Positions 20,795-29,539 of a stretch of 44,324 nt of DNA are shown piece after piece; the first letter of the stretch is position 1, and each line of letters begins with the position of its first letter. Source of the stretch: Chara braunii (Eukaryota > Streptophyta > Charophyceae > Charales > Characeae); the NCBI GenBank assembly GCA_003427395.1, contig BFEA01000204.1, positions 85,747 to 130,070 on the forward strand, read 5' to 3'. A model generated the notes under the pieces. That model saw only the letters and a program-made list of their open reading frames with translations. It was not told the DNA's origin and searched no databases. Position numbers and translations under genes: made by a program.

Positions 20795-21206
20795 GCTAAG
20801 CATTATTTCTAAGTTGAATGGTTTAGCTTGAAGCCGCACACTAAACACAAAAGAGTATAATTGAAAGTATTTTATCTATATTTGCATGTGAACAGGCAGT
20901 TGAACATTGTTTCTAAGATGAATGGTTATCACTAAGAAAAAATATAAAGTTAAGAGTATAACTAGAAGTAAACTGGACAATTTGAGCATTGTTTCTAAGA
21001 TGAATGGCTTAGTCCCCTGCCCATAGTTTGAAGACAAATCAAAAAGTTACTAAATTTTGGATATTTAAACAACTCAAGGCGACTAGGCATTGTTTATAAG
21101 ATGAATGGTCCAGTCACATGCCCAAAGAAGAGAGAATTGGTGGTGCAACCTGTTAGTATATAATCTGAGGCATGCTAGGCATTGTTTCTAAGCTTAATGG
21201 TCTAGC
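20795..21206 (+). repeat. Hairpin array B: five copies of a second stem-loop
   Basis: Copies: 20795-20827, 20899-20932, 20982-21012, 21082-21114 and 21174-21206 (spacing about 83-104). Core: CATTGTTTCTAAGATGAATG, whose ends CATT/AATG extend the stem. Outer arms: GCTAAGC/GTTTAGC, TTGAGC/GCTTAG, ACTAGGC/GTCCAGT, GCTAGGC/GTCTAGC. They stay paired while their sequence changes, including A-T to G-C swaps. Copy 2 pairs over only three bases. No coding capacity. Confidence 0.82.
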
Positions 21207-21472
21207 GCTATGTCGTATGTAAGATGGGTAAGGGGATAATCATCTAGAGGATCAATGAACTATTTTACGTGGAAACAACTTGGGATTTCTTGTGATAGTA
21301 CTTACCCATTGTGGTATGGATTTGCATGTGATTGAGTGAGAACTCTACTTAGTCTGAGTATCATCCTTGATAGGTAGTTGCTTTAGATGTTCGCCATATG
21401 CTGGAGCTATAGAAGTTAGTCCTATTTTGCATTTTTTTGATTAAGTTTTTTCTTTTGTACTTGGTTTTGTAT

Positions 21473-22095
21473 AAATTTTGGAAAACCACTTTCACTAAGG
21501 GAAGTCTTGTCCAAATTTTTGCAAATCCAAGGAGTTAGTCAAATTTTGCCTTTACAAATTTTTTGTATGAGTTTTATATTTGGCTTAGTAGAAATCTGGG
21601 AAGCCTACTTTTCTAGGGGACGTGATGCTCATTTTTTTACTAAATCAGGGAGTTAAAAAAAAATTGACTTTGTGAAGCTAGAATCATTTTTCAGATTGTG
21701 TATTTAGTTTTGTACAAATTTTGGAAAGACACTTCTCTAGAAGGAGTGCTGCCGAAATTTCTACAAATCTAAAGAGGTGGTTAAATTTTATCTTGCCATA
21801 ATTGAAGTTCTATATTGAGTTCATATCGGACTTAGTATAAATTTGGAAAGCTTACTTCTATAAAGGAGATGCTGCCAAAAATTTTACTAAATCACAGAGT
21901 TAAAAAAAGATTGACGTGTAAAGTTAAGGATCATTTTCAAATTTCATTTTCAGTTGAGTATAAATTTTGGAAAGACACTTTCTCTAGAGGGAGTGCTGTT
22001 GAAATTTTCTTAGTCTCAAGGAGTTAGATTCTATTTTGATAGAAAAAGTATTGACAATCCACCCTGTACAGGGAAAATGCTATCGAAGTTTTTCT
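21473..22095 (+). repeat. Hairpin array C: six copies of a third stem-loop
   Basis: Copies start near 21473, 21591, 21716, 21839, 21962 and 22057 (spacing about 118-125, last about 95). Consensus parts: TATAAATTTTGGAAAG, a compact hairpin, TGCTGCCGAAATTTT, then AAATC-AAGGAGTTAG. Hairpins: CACTTTCT-CTAG-AGGGAGTG (copy 5, perfect with wobble), CACTTCT/AGGAGTG (copy 3), CTTCT/AGGAG (copy 4), ACTTTC/GGAAGT (copy 1), CCCTGTACAGGG (copy 6). The AAATTT boxes can pair as an outer stem. Copy 2 is the most damaged. Confidence 0.8.
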
Positions 22096-22364
22096 ATTTT
22101 TCTCTTAGCACTTACTTGAAGGTAGATTTAGATTTTGGCTTAGAAGAAATTTGAGTGAGATGTGATATGGGGGTTTGTTCTCCATACATTTATAGTTTAG
22201 TTTGAGGATTGGTCTGTGTTGTGTTACAGGTCTTTTTATATCATTTTGATTCAAGTTCTGACCAGTTTCAACCCGATCCTACGAGGATTGTCTTCTGTTA
22301 TCTTTTGATAACAAGTCGGTTTTTAGCTCTCAACTCTAACTCATTCCCGCTACTCAACCTAAAG

Positions 22365-22399
22365 GCCTTATCCCCTGTTGGGGCTTGTGTGGATAAGGC
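22365..22399 (+). ncRNA. 9-bp perfect hairpin
   Basis: GCCTTATCC (22365-22373) pairs with GGATAAGGC (22391-22399). A further CCCC/GGGG option lies within. A 9-bp perfect stem at this spacing is expected by chance only about once in several kb. Position between array C and the decayed hammerhead. Confidence 0.45.
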
Positions 22400-22594
22400 A
22401 AGGGGTATGAGTGCAGAGAGCGGTTGAAGTTAAGCCCGTGTAGTGCGTGGTTTGTCGATGTTGAATCCTTGATGTGATTGCATGTACGTTTTGTGAGTTG
22501 AAATTATGGTTTGACTTTGTTTGCGATCATAAGTACATTTTGAAGAGAGTCACACTGTGATTGTGAGAGTGATCGCCTCGTGTCCCATAACCCT

Positions 22595-22650
22595 ATTGTA
22601 TATATACAGCCTCCTGATGAGTCGGTGAAACTCCGACGAAACAGTTTGTC
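22595..22650 (+). ncRNA. Decayed hammerhead ribozyme (core and stem II intact)
   Basis: CTGATGA (22614-22620), GTCGG (22621-22625), 7-nt loop, CCGAC (22633-22637), GAA (22638-22640) and A15.1 match the hammerhead at 7162-7219 almost exactly, including the upstream CAGCCTC. Stem I is broken: in place of GAGG there is a TATATA run. Stem III is weak (TTGT with ACAG). H17 would be A. It is a homologous but probably inactive copy. Downstream sequence differs from that of the 7.2-kb copy. Confidence 0.8.
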
Positions 22651-22679
22651 ACAGCCCCTCGTTTGTTGTCCTCTTCTCC

Positions 22680-22718
22680 CTCTCTGCCTACGGTTTACCG
22701 GGCAGTTCTATTTGACGA

Positions 22719-22759
<41 letters not shown>

Positions 22760-22800
22760 GCCTACGGTTTTACCGGGCAGCTCTGTTTGCGACGATATAT
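22680..22800. repeat. Duplicated CTGCC/GGCAG hairpin flanking a (TA)n tract
   Basis: TCTGCCTACGGTTTACCGGG (22683-) and TCTGCCTACGGTTTTACCGG (22757-) enclose about 40 bp of TA repeats (22720-22757). The ends CTGCC and GGCAG pair (684-688/701-705 and 758-762/776-780 of this kb). A third copy lies at 27194-27232. The (TA)n tract is a microsatellite. Confidence 0.8.
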
Positions 22801-22838
22801 ATATAAATATATATAAATATAGACATATATAGTGTACA

Positions 22839-23259
22839 CACGCGGTCTACTATGACCGTGCGTAGTGATTAAACAGATTAGCTTTGAGAGAAAGGAAGAT
22901 TCATTTTTACCTTCTGCTTCGTAAAGATTTTATAGTTGGACGTTAAGGTCCGTGGCGGCTATCAAAGTCAAACCCCTTGACCTGTTTCCAGACCCTGGAT
23001 GATGGAGCCTTATTTCAAAGGTCGGAAGCGTTTAATCGCCACAAAGAGCCAAGGCCCACCTACCACTCGCCTTCGCAGGGTGCAGAAAAGAGTAGAACTC
23101 GGAATCACCTTCGTGATTGTCTAGTGACGAGAGATTAACGCCTCAAGTCGCGTGTCAGCCGACACTTGAGTATCGAAAGCAACCGTCAAGATCATTGACG
23201 ACCACATGATTATGAGTACTACATAGTACACCATCTTTGCGACTACTAGCGTAATCATG
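22839..23259 (+). ncRNA. Hairpin-rich segment, unassigned
   Basis: Hairpins in order: CACGCGGTC/GACCGTGCG (22839-22862, one mismatch), AATCAC-CTTC-GTGATT (23103-23118), CTCAA..GTGTC/GACAC..TTGAG (23142-23170), CGTCAA/TTGACG (23184-23200), and CATGATTA/TAATCATG (23205-23259) enclosing GTACT-ACAT-AGTAC. The last four are back to back with short loops. It matches no RNA family I can name. Individually such stems are not rare; the consecutive arrangement is what stands out. Confidence 0.4.
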
Positions 23260-23705
23260 CATGGCTAGTCGATATGACAAAGCCTACAACATTGCGATAT
23301 TCATTTAAAGTCTTGCACATGTTTTTTTGTTTATTTTATTGTCAAAAGGTTATGGGCCGGATACAAAAAAGGACTAGGCGCGATTTACGTGTGAAACTCG
23401 GTTTTATTGACATGGTGTATCACGTGGTTAGATGGATCGTCCTGGTCAACCGACGTTGAACCTTGCTTGGGACATCATCCCCCAGAACGTCAGTTTGCGT
23501 GCGATTAAGGCATCGCCCGCGCGTAGGAGAAACACCCTCGGCTGGGACACCTCTGCGATTGTAACTAAGCAGCTTTCACATGTGGTTCGACAACTCGACG
23601 GGGGATATGCCTGTCCAAGGGTGGTGATAGCCCCTTGGGCAGAGGTAAGTTATGCCTCATGTGACCCCTATCTTGTTGTAGGGGTTCGCGAGAGGTGCGG
23701 GTGGT
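23260..23705. other. No recognisable gene
   Basis: Short plus-strand ORFs without domain signal lie upstream of the minus-strand coiled-coil ORF. Nothing supportable. Confidence 0.45.
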
Positions 23706-23709
23706 GCAC

Positions 23710-24547
23710 TCAGTCGGAGCAGCGAAAGCTCCACTGCGAAGGAAAAGTCATGCAAAATCCTGCGTGATGCGGTCGGGAGGGTCCCCCTGCGGGACCGATG
23801 CGCTCTGCAGTGGAGTGGAGGACTGCTTGGGTGAGGAGGTCTAACCAGGTGTTGACATCGACTTCTCCTTCTTGTTTCTCCTTCAACTTCTGTCGGATCG
23901 CCTCCCCTTCTTCTTTCAACCTCTTCTCTTCTTCAAATTCCCTTCTCCTTTGTGCCAGCATCCTTATATTAATTTCACTCTCATGGTCTTGTATCAGGAA
24001 GGGTCTTTCACGAGAGTCTGCAGCCTGCAACTTAGCTCGGAAGGCTTCCAACTTCTCCTCCATTTCATCGACCAGCCACTCCTTGAGAAAGCCAAACTTC
24101 GCCAGCCACTCATGTGCTTCATCATGCTGTAGCTGGCTGCTCTCCCCTTTTACGTACTGTCCTACCCCTCCTCTCCGCTCGTCTTCTTCCTCCAACACTT
24201 TAATTTCTTCTTCCTCCACGATCTTCCTCGCCTCTTCTTCCATCTCCTTCTGCATCCTTTCTTCTAACTTTTTTATGCTTCTCCTCTAACTTCTTTTTCT
24301 CCTCTTCCATTTTCTTTTTCATCTCCTCCTCCTTTCTCAGCCTCTCCGCCTTGCTGTCTTTCTGTTCCGTCAACTTCGCATCAATTTTGGCTTGCTCCTT
24401 CGGGGTATGCAGCTGCGTGGACCTACCGGATCTTGACACCACGCCCAACTCGAAAGCATGGCAGAATCCCAATCGGAAGAACATGCGAAGGAGGGGCCCC
24501 CATATCACGGTGAGGGCCAAAAAAACGAACATAGGGTAGTCATCCAT
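23710..24547 (-). pseudogene. Coiled-coil, gag-position ORF of a minus-strand LTR element
   Basis: Two overlapping minus frames, 24200-24547 (115 codons) and 23710-24255 (181 codons), read as one protein broken by a frameshift near 24250. The N-terminus is hydrophobic (MFVFLALTVIWGPLLRMFF, about residues 6-25), like a membrane anchor. Then comes a long Lys/Glu-rich coiled coil, an Asp/Glu stretch, and a C-terminal VDVNTWLDLLTQAV that recalls VSVNTWLRTV in the Ty3 gag at 8.5 kb. It lies downstream (minus sense) of a primer-binding site, as gag would. Function unknown; no zinc knuckle, protease or RT follows. It could also be an adopted sequence in a non-autonomous element. Confidence 0.55.
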
Positions 24548-24856
24548 GGTGAGATCCGGACACAGTAGGTATACTCCGCCTCCTCACCACGTAGATCCAA
24601 CCCTCAAGACGTACTTACCTCAACACTTACGTCTAATCCTAACCTCGATCGGGGTCTACTAACTCTACAACTTCTACTTCCCTTCCCCGCGCTCGTCACT
24701 ACACTCCCCTGGAGAGCTGGTGGCCAACCACCTGTTTAAGGTCTGCCAGCACGGACCTCAAGAATTACTTAACGACGCAAACAGGACGTCGTGGCCACTA
24801 GATGCAGGTTCATTCTGAAGACTTAAAGCCCCTCACCGAGTCAGCACCAATTCGGT

Positions 24857-25115
24857 CGCATGCCAGTCAGTACCGGTCTTAGGGCTAGACAAGTTGTTTT
24901 ACGAGCACCTGCTGTTCATGCCCATGCTCCCTACTCTCGGGTTATACATCCAGTTGCCGAGCATCTACCTAGTGACCTACTCCCTTCATTGCGTAAGCTC
25001 TGGTTCAGGGCCGTGCCAGTCAGTACCGGTCATTGGGCTAGCTGGGTTGTTTTACGAGTGCCCACCGCTTATGCCCACGTCCCCTACTTCACGGGTGATT
25101 CATCCAGCTAATGGG
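24857..25115. repeat. Two-unit tandem repeat, about 154 bp
   Basis: GCCAGTCAGTACCGGTC at 24861 recurs at 25015, each followed by a GGGCTAG segment, GTTGTTTTACGAG and a TGCCCAyG-CCCTAC block. It lies in the leader between primer-binding site and coiled-coil ORF. Confidence 0.85.
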
Positions 25116-25524
25116 TTCAGTCAACATGCAACCTCAACACGTAGGACACACAAGTGATTAACCACCTCTCGTAGGACAAGACTCAAAGACTCACAACAGC
25201 AGACATCAGATGCGACCAGAATGACATCAACATAAATGATTGATTGCAGCAGAAGTCACCAAGAAAGTTCAATGAAGATTCACAACAAAACAAAAATAGA
25301 TTGCATGAAAGATAAGGGTCAAGGCAAGAAGCACTTCACTAATCTGGATGACGTCCTCTTGATGTCGCTCCTCAATCGCAGGTTCGTGTGCCGCTCGCCC
25401 TTTCCAGGCCACATCTACTTCGGTCCTCACTCCAGTCAAACCCCGATGTTCGCCTTTTTTTTTTATCCCCGCCGGCCTTACTCCTTGCCAGCGCTGCTGC
25501 TCCAATCAGATGTAGCGGGATCCA

Positions 25525-25536
25525 GCTCTGATACCA
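25525..25536 (-). promoter_or_regulatory. Primer-binding site for initiator-Met tRNA
   Basis: On the minus strand the sequence is TGGTATCAGAGC, the classic complement of the 3' end of plant initiator-Met tRNA. One base later (25538) the + strand reads TGCAATGATTCAC, so on the minus strand an LTR would end ...TGCA directly before the site. This fixes the orientation of the LTR element at 23.7-25.5 kb as minus. Confidence 0.85.
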
Positions 25537-25537
25537 G

Positions 25538-25797
25538 TGCAATGATTCACAAGTCGTTCACACTCGACCTTGCAGACACATACAATGAGCATCCAGATGA
25601 GTATTCACACTTGAAACCCATAGCCGAGACACAAGAATCTCACGAGAGATTGATACGCAAAATGTCTTTATTATACAAAGAAAGTGTTTAGGTCTCTTGC
25701 GGTCTCAGCCGCTCACACAGACTCAGCCTCGATTCAGGTATGTAACCGTCTACCCCCTTCTCTCTCTCTCTGCTCTCTATCTCTCTCTGGTCTTGTA

Positions 25798-25879
<82 letters not shown>

Positions 25880-26100
25880 CTTGGATTGTGCCCTGAATAC
25901 ACCAGCTCAGTCCAGACCCAGACCCTGGCGGCTGTGGCCGCCCTGCTTCCCTATCACTACCCTATCTATGGCCGTCGTCGACGCTCCCTTCTTCTTCGAG
26001 CGTTGTCTTGCCCAAGTCGCTTGGTCACACAAGCAGCAGCAGTGCTTCTGCAACTTCACTAATGAACAACTGTGTCCGCTGCTGCACTGTAGCAGCTAAA
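25538..26100 (-). mobile_element. Probable 5' LTR (minus strand), outer end not fixed
   Basis: It begins with TG (CA on the minus strand) beside the primer-binding site. AATAAA on the minus strand at about 25668 could be part of a TATA or poly(A) signal. The partner LTR was not found below 23.7 kb, so the outer boundary is open. A long (CT)n tract (25799-25875) has expanded inside it. Confidence 0.5.
25799..25875. repeat. (CT)n microsatellite
   Basis: About 38 uninterrupted CT dinucleotides. ORFs of alternating Ser-Leu here are artefacts. Confidence 0.99.
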
Positions 26101-26104
26101 TATA

Positions 26105-26370
26105 ACTGGACTTGGACTTTCCGGACTTTTCTGTGGGGTACTGGACTGGCTGTACAACGACTCAGCCTTCTAGACTTTTTCTATCGGGTACCGGACTGGC
26201 TGTACGATGACCTGACTTTTCCGGATGTTTCCCGACTTAGACCTACGACACTTCAACTGGCCTATCGGACCTACTTCCCATGACACTGGGACTTGGGACT
26301 TCAGAAACTTCTGGACTTTTGGGGATTTGGTGCCGGCTTTCAGGCGTCTGCAGCGTGAAATCGTTTCACT
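26105..26370. repeat. Dispersed repeat R, copy 2 (266 bp)
   Basis: Gap-free counterpart of 11375-11640. Both copies sit close to the end of a minus-strand LTR element and may be LTR-derived, but in one case at the 3' side and in the other at the 5' side. Here it runs straight into repeat S. Confidence 0.9.
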
Positions 26371-26394
26371 TGAGACGTGCACGGGCGTGGGGTG

Positions 26395-26890
26395 CAGTAG
26401 GGCGCTGCATGGAAGCAGCACCATAGCCCAGCCTTCATAGCCAGGCTGGCGCTTGAAGAGGTCAGCGGGGTATGGCGGTGGTCCTTGGATAGAGAGAGAG
26501 TGTGGGTGAAGAAGACGAGGGTGGGCATTGAAAGGGTGAAGCTGAGAGGAGATGTGAGAGCACGTACCTGATACGGGCGGAGGTCTGCATGGTCGACAAC
26601 TGCATGTACCTTGGTTGCTGCTGCTGACGTCAACGGGTTGCTTTGTCATTTAGTAGGCTAGAGTAGCAGCTGTATGATCGTAGTCTCGGCGCTGAGTGCC
26701 AGTAGGAGGATGAGCTCCGAATACATTGTTGATGGTGGCAAGGGAGGGCTTATATTGACAATTGAGTTTGATGCTTTGGTTCTCCTTCCGTGTGATATCA
26801 GTGCATTTCTACTTTCTGGACAGCTTACGACTATCTGGTTTTCAATGTGATTTTGCAATCTGGAACTCTGCCATTTCACTATTGGTCATT
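26395..26890. repeat. Dispersed repeat S, copy 1
   Basis: Aligns over nearly 480 bp with 28107-28575. Shared blocks include CCATAGCyCAGCC, GTGGGTGAAGAAGACGAGG, TGAGAGCACGTACCTG, CATGGTCGACA-CTGCATGTAC and ATTGACAATTGAG. Minus-strand reading gives MTSAAATKVHAVVDHADLRPYQVRAL, comparable to copy 2, with a GT directly after the CAG of the Gln codon. Confidence 0.85.
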
Positions 26891-27134
26891 TTCCTTGCAT
26901 AGGGAAAAAAAAAACAAAAAAAGATCGAAGGGTATGATCAACAGACCTTGACAGATGGGTCTATCCGCTTCACAGTGCGCGCCAAGTCATCGGATTTCGC
27001 CCATAACAGACAGTTCCTGCAGCCTGCCCTCCTTATCTGCAAACAAAGAAATGATATACCTTGTAATCAGGTTCAATGGTGATGGCAGAGCCTTCAAAAC
27101 AGAGAAAAAATACCCTTCAATGAATCAATGGTGA

Positions 27135-27240
27135 ATCGTTGGTGATTAATAATCTCACAGTCCGTTTCTCCCCCTTAACCCTACCCCTCCCTTTCTGCCT
27201 ACGGTTTACCTGCCAGCTCTGTTTGACAATATACTACTCA
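27135..27240 (+). repeat. Copy of the segment downstream of the decayed hammerhead
   Basis: TCACAGTCCGTTTCTCCCCC ... TTTCTGCCTACGGTTTACC ... CAGCTCTGTTTGACAATATA parallels 22647-22720. The hammerhead core itself is not present here. Confidence 0.6.
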
Positions 27241-27325
27241 CCACTGATGGTACAAGCCTTCTCATCATCCTGTTTTTTGTTGTTTTTTTTTCCCTGTACG
27301 GTTTGTTTGTTTCTTTGTTTGTTTG

Positions 27326-27492
27326 TTTTTTATTTTAATTTTATTTTTTTCAAAGGGCGATGGCCTTGAAATGCCATCATCGAACTGACCAGCCCTAGGC
27401 AAGTCAGAATTGTAGTACTTCACTCGTCTGCTTCCAGTGGAGTTCGAACTCAGGTCTGTACGGGTGCACCAACTGAGCTAGGCCAGTTGGAT
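27326..27492 (-). mobile_element. SINE family A, copy 4
   Basis: Minus strand: TAGCTCAGTTGGTGCACCC (A box, 27463-27481), GAGTTCGAACTCC (B box, near 27441), then the family body ending in an A-rich tail (T-rich on +, 27326-27352). The best-preserved B box of the minus-strand copies. Confidence 0.85.
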
Positions 27493-27499
27493 GTTGTCC

Positions 27500-28106
27500 T
27501 TGTTGTTGTTTTCTTTTTCTTTTTCTTTTTTTGTTTTGAATGCAGGCTGCCTTCTCCTCATATGGGGGAACGAACAGCTGCATTTACTATGCTATTTTAG
27601 TATTTTCTTCTCTCAATATTTTCCATCTCACACTACTGTGAGGATTATACCCCTCGGCATACTCGTGTACGGCCCCTGCATCAGGCGCGTGCCCGCCCTA
27701 AGTGAAGGCGGGCCCCTGAATGTCAATGAGCCCTGAATTCGTCAATTTTTGCAAATCTTTGTCTGCGCCAGACAGTTGCCAGGCGCCAGTTGGTTACATC
27801 CGCCTTGCTCGAGAGTCTTCTAGGCTCTTCCAGCAATGTGGCGAATGCATGGAACACCACACGTTTGTGCCTGAGTCGTCACACATGCCCAACCAGTTCG
27901 GTCCCAGGCCGCTGTCTGAACGGGCCTGGGCGCAGACACTTTGGCCGAGAGTGAAGCTACTTGAAACTCGGTCCCGTAAGGCAAGGCAGCAAGAAGCGAG
28001 CCCCGCCACTTTCCATTTAGGAAAGGGCCGGGCTACGCAGAGATCATTCGGGCACTTGCTTGTGCAAGCGGCAGTGCTGCTGGAGCGTGCACTCGTGGGC
28101 TGCATT
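27500..28106. other. No supported gene
   Basis: A 133-codon plus ORF (27720-28121) overlaps a 103-codon minus ORF. Neither has a recognisable domain. It is GC-rich sequence, probably the body of an unclassified repeat. Confidence 0.4.
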
Positions 28107-28575
28107 GTGGCCGCGCCATAGCTCAGCCCTTCACAGACGGGCTGGGCTTGGAGATGGTCAGCGGAGTAAGGTGGTGGTCTTCATGTGAGGGGGAGACGTG
28201 GGTGAAGAAGACGAGGGAGAGAGAGAGAGAGAGATGAGGGAGGTGAGAGCACGTACCTGGTCTTGGCGGTGGTCTACATGGTCGACATCTGCATGTACTT
28301 CGGCCGCTGCTGCTGACATCAACAAGTTGCAGGTCATTTCGTTGCTAGTAGAGTAGCTGTGGGATAGTAGTCTGGGCGCTGAGCGCCAGTAGGAGGAAGA
28401 GCTATGATTGCATTGTTGGTGGTGGCGAGTATATGCTTTCATTGACAATTGAGATCAATGCTTTGGTTCTCGTTTGGTGTAACATCAGTGCAATTCTGCT
28501 TTTCTGGACAGCGTTCGACTATCTGGCTTTCAATGTGATTTGCAATCTGGAATTCTGTCATTGCTCATTTTAGTC
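28107..28575. repeat. Dispersed repeat S, copy 2
   Basis: Direct-oriented match to 26395-26890, with a short (GA)n expansion near 28213-28233. The minus-strand frame 28158-28448 reads MSAAAAEVHADVDHVDHRQDQVRAL. The codons for Q-V span CAG/GTACGT, which would also serve as a 5' splice site. Confidence 0.85.
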
Positions 28576-28704
28576 GCACTACCTACCTCGGGCTGTGTAC
28601 TATTTGCTCTCCACCGAGTCTCCAACGACTTTTCTGGTTTGATGTGCTTTGTCCAGCAGGAATAGTGAAATGTCCCTTGCTCTCAGAATTCGGATAGAGT
28701 TGTT

Positions 28705-28880
28705 ATTAATACTCGTTATCACACCAACGGGATGGTACACCCACAAACTGTTGAAATACAGACCCGAGTTCGAATCCAGATGCAATCAGATGAACAGACA
28801 AATAATCCTGCATTACTTGGGGCTGGACAGTTCAAGGATAGCTTCTCCAGGCTGTCGCCATTTTGTATTTTTAAACTAAA
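28705..28880 (+). mobile_element. SINE family A, copy 5
   Basis: CCAACGGGATGGTACACCC stands where the A box lies in other copies. AAACTGTTGAAATACAGACC is the central block, GAGTTCGAATCCAG a good B box (about 28767), and GGGGCTGGACAGTTCAAGGA the 3' body, ending in TTTTGTATTTTTAAA. The A box is mutated. Confidence 0.8.
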
Positions 28881-28987
28881 AATTTGTACAAAATAGTAAA
28901 ATACTCCCTAATGTCCTCATCTCAAATTTGTGTTCATAACTTCATATCGAATGGACAGATTTGGATGGAGTTTTTTTTTTTTTTTTT

Positions 28988-29127
28988 NNNNNNNNNNNNN
29001 NNNNNNNNNNNNNNNNNNNNNNNNNNNNNNNNNNNNNNNNNNNNNNNNNNNNNNNNNNNNNNNNNNNNNNNNNNNNNNNNNNNNNNNNNNNNNNNNNNNN
29101 NNNNNNNNNNNNNNNNNNNNNNNNNNN
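28988..29127. other. Assembly gap (140 N)
   Basis: A run of 140 N directly after a poly(T) tract. ORFs reported through it are meaningless. Confidence 1.
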
Positions 29128-29385
29128 GACCTGCAGGTGGGCGATACCGGCTAGGGGACAGCCAGTAGCATCAGGGACCATGCCAACAGGACCAATCCCT
29201 GTGCCTCCCCTCAGGTCCCCTCATCAGCAGACTCTGCTCAATGCCAATCGGGGGATCCAGTGGTCTATCTCTAGGCGGTGGGCGCCAAGCATGCCCAGGA
29301 AGGTACATGAGGCCAATGGGGATTGAACCCAAGACCTCCTGAATGCCACTTGCGTGCCTCACCAACTGAGTTAGGCCGCTGTATT
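29128..29385 (-). mobile_element. tRNA-derived SINE, second family (B)
   Basis: Minus strand: GCCTAACTCAGTTGGTGAGG (A box) and TTGGGTTCAATCCCC (B box, near 29319) with tRNA-like spacing. They are followed by a body (CATTGGCCTCATGTACC ... GGATCCCCCGATTGGC) different from family A. The 3' end is lost in the assembly gap. Confidence 0.7.
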
Positions 29386-29485
29386 GAGGGGAGAAAGATA
29401 TATTATTATAAACTTAAGGCAAAATTGAACCAAAAGATGAACTTTACAAAGAGTAGTGGGGTGCAGTTGGCACGAAAGACTAGAA

Positions 29486-29538
29486 GGTCAGGCACAGACC
29501 TGGTAGTATTCAGGTACCTACCAGGTCTGGGCCTGACC
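29486..29538. repeat. 21-bp hairpin, 11-nt loop
   Basis: GGTCAGGC(A)CAGACCTGGTAG at 29486-29506 pairs with CTACCAGGTCTG(G)GCCTGACC at 29518-29538, one mismatch. Far beyond chance. It may be a small foldback element; the arms are short for a microRNA precursor. Confidence 0.8.
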
Positions 29539-29539
29539 A

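Noticed and set aside
20471-22095. CRISPR array
   Set aside because: Repeats are degenerate, spacing differs between three families, there are no cas genes, and the context is a eukaryotic genome.
22424-22450. 5S rRNA fragment (GAAGTTAAGC)
   Set aside because: Only about ten bases match and the neighbouring conserved 5S blocks are absent.
23645-23690. Mini-intron (GTAAGT ... TTGTTGTAG)
   Set aside because: Only about 45 nt, with no coding frame on either side; splice-like words are expected by chance.
25684-26062. Ser-Leu repeat proteins
   Set aside because: Translation of a (CT)n microsatellite.
27441-27492. True tRNA gene
   Set aside because: A and B boxes are good but no acceptor stem forms and an A-tailed body follows, so it is a SINE; the same holds for the other tRNA-like heads.
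28884-29326. ORFs across 28988-29127
   Set aside because: They span 140 undetermined bases.
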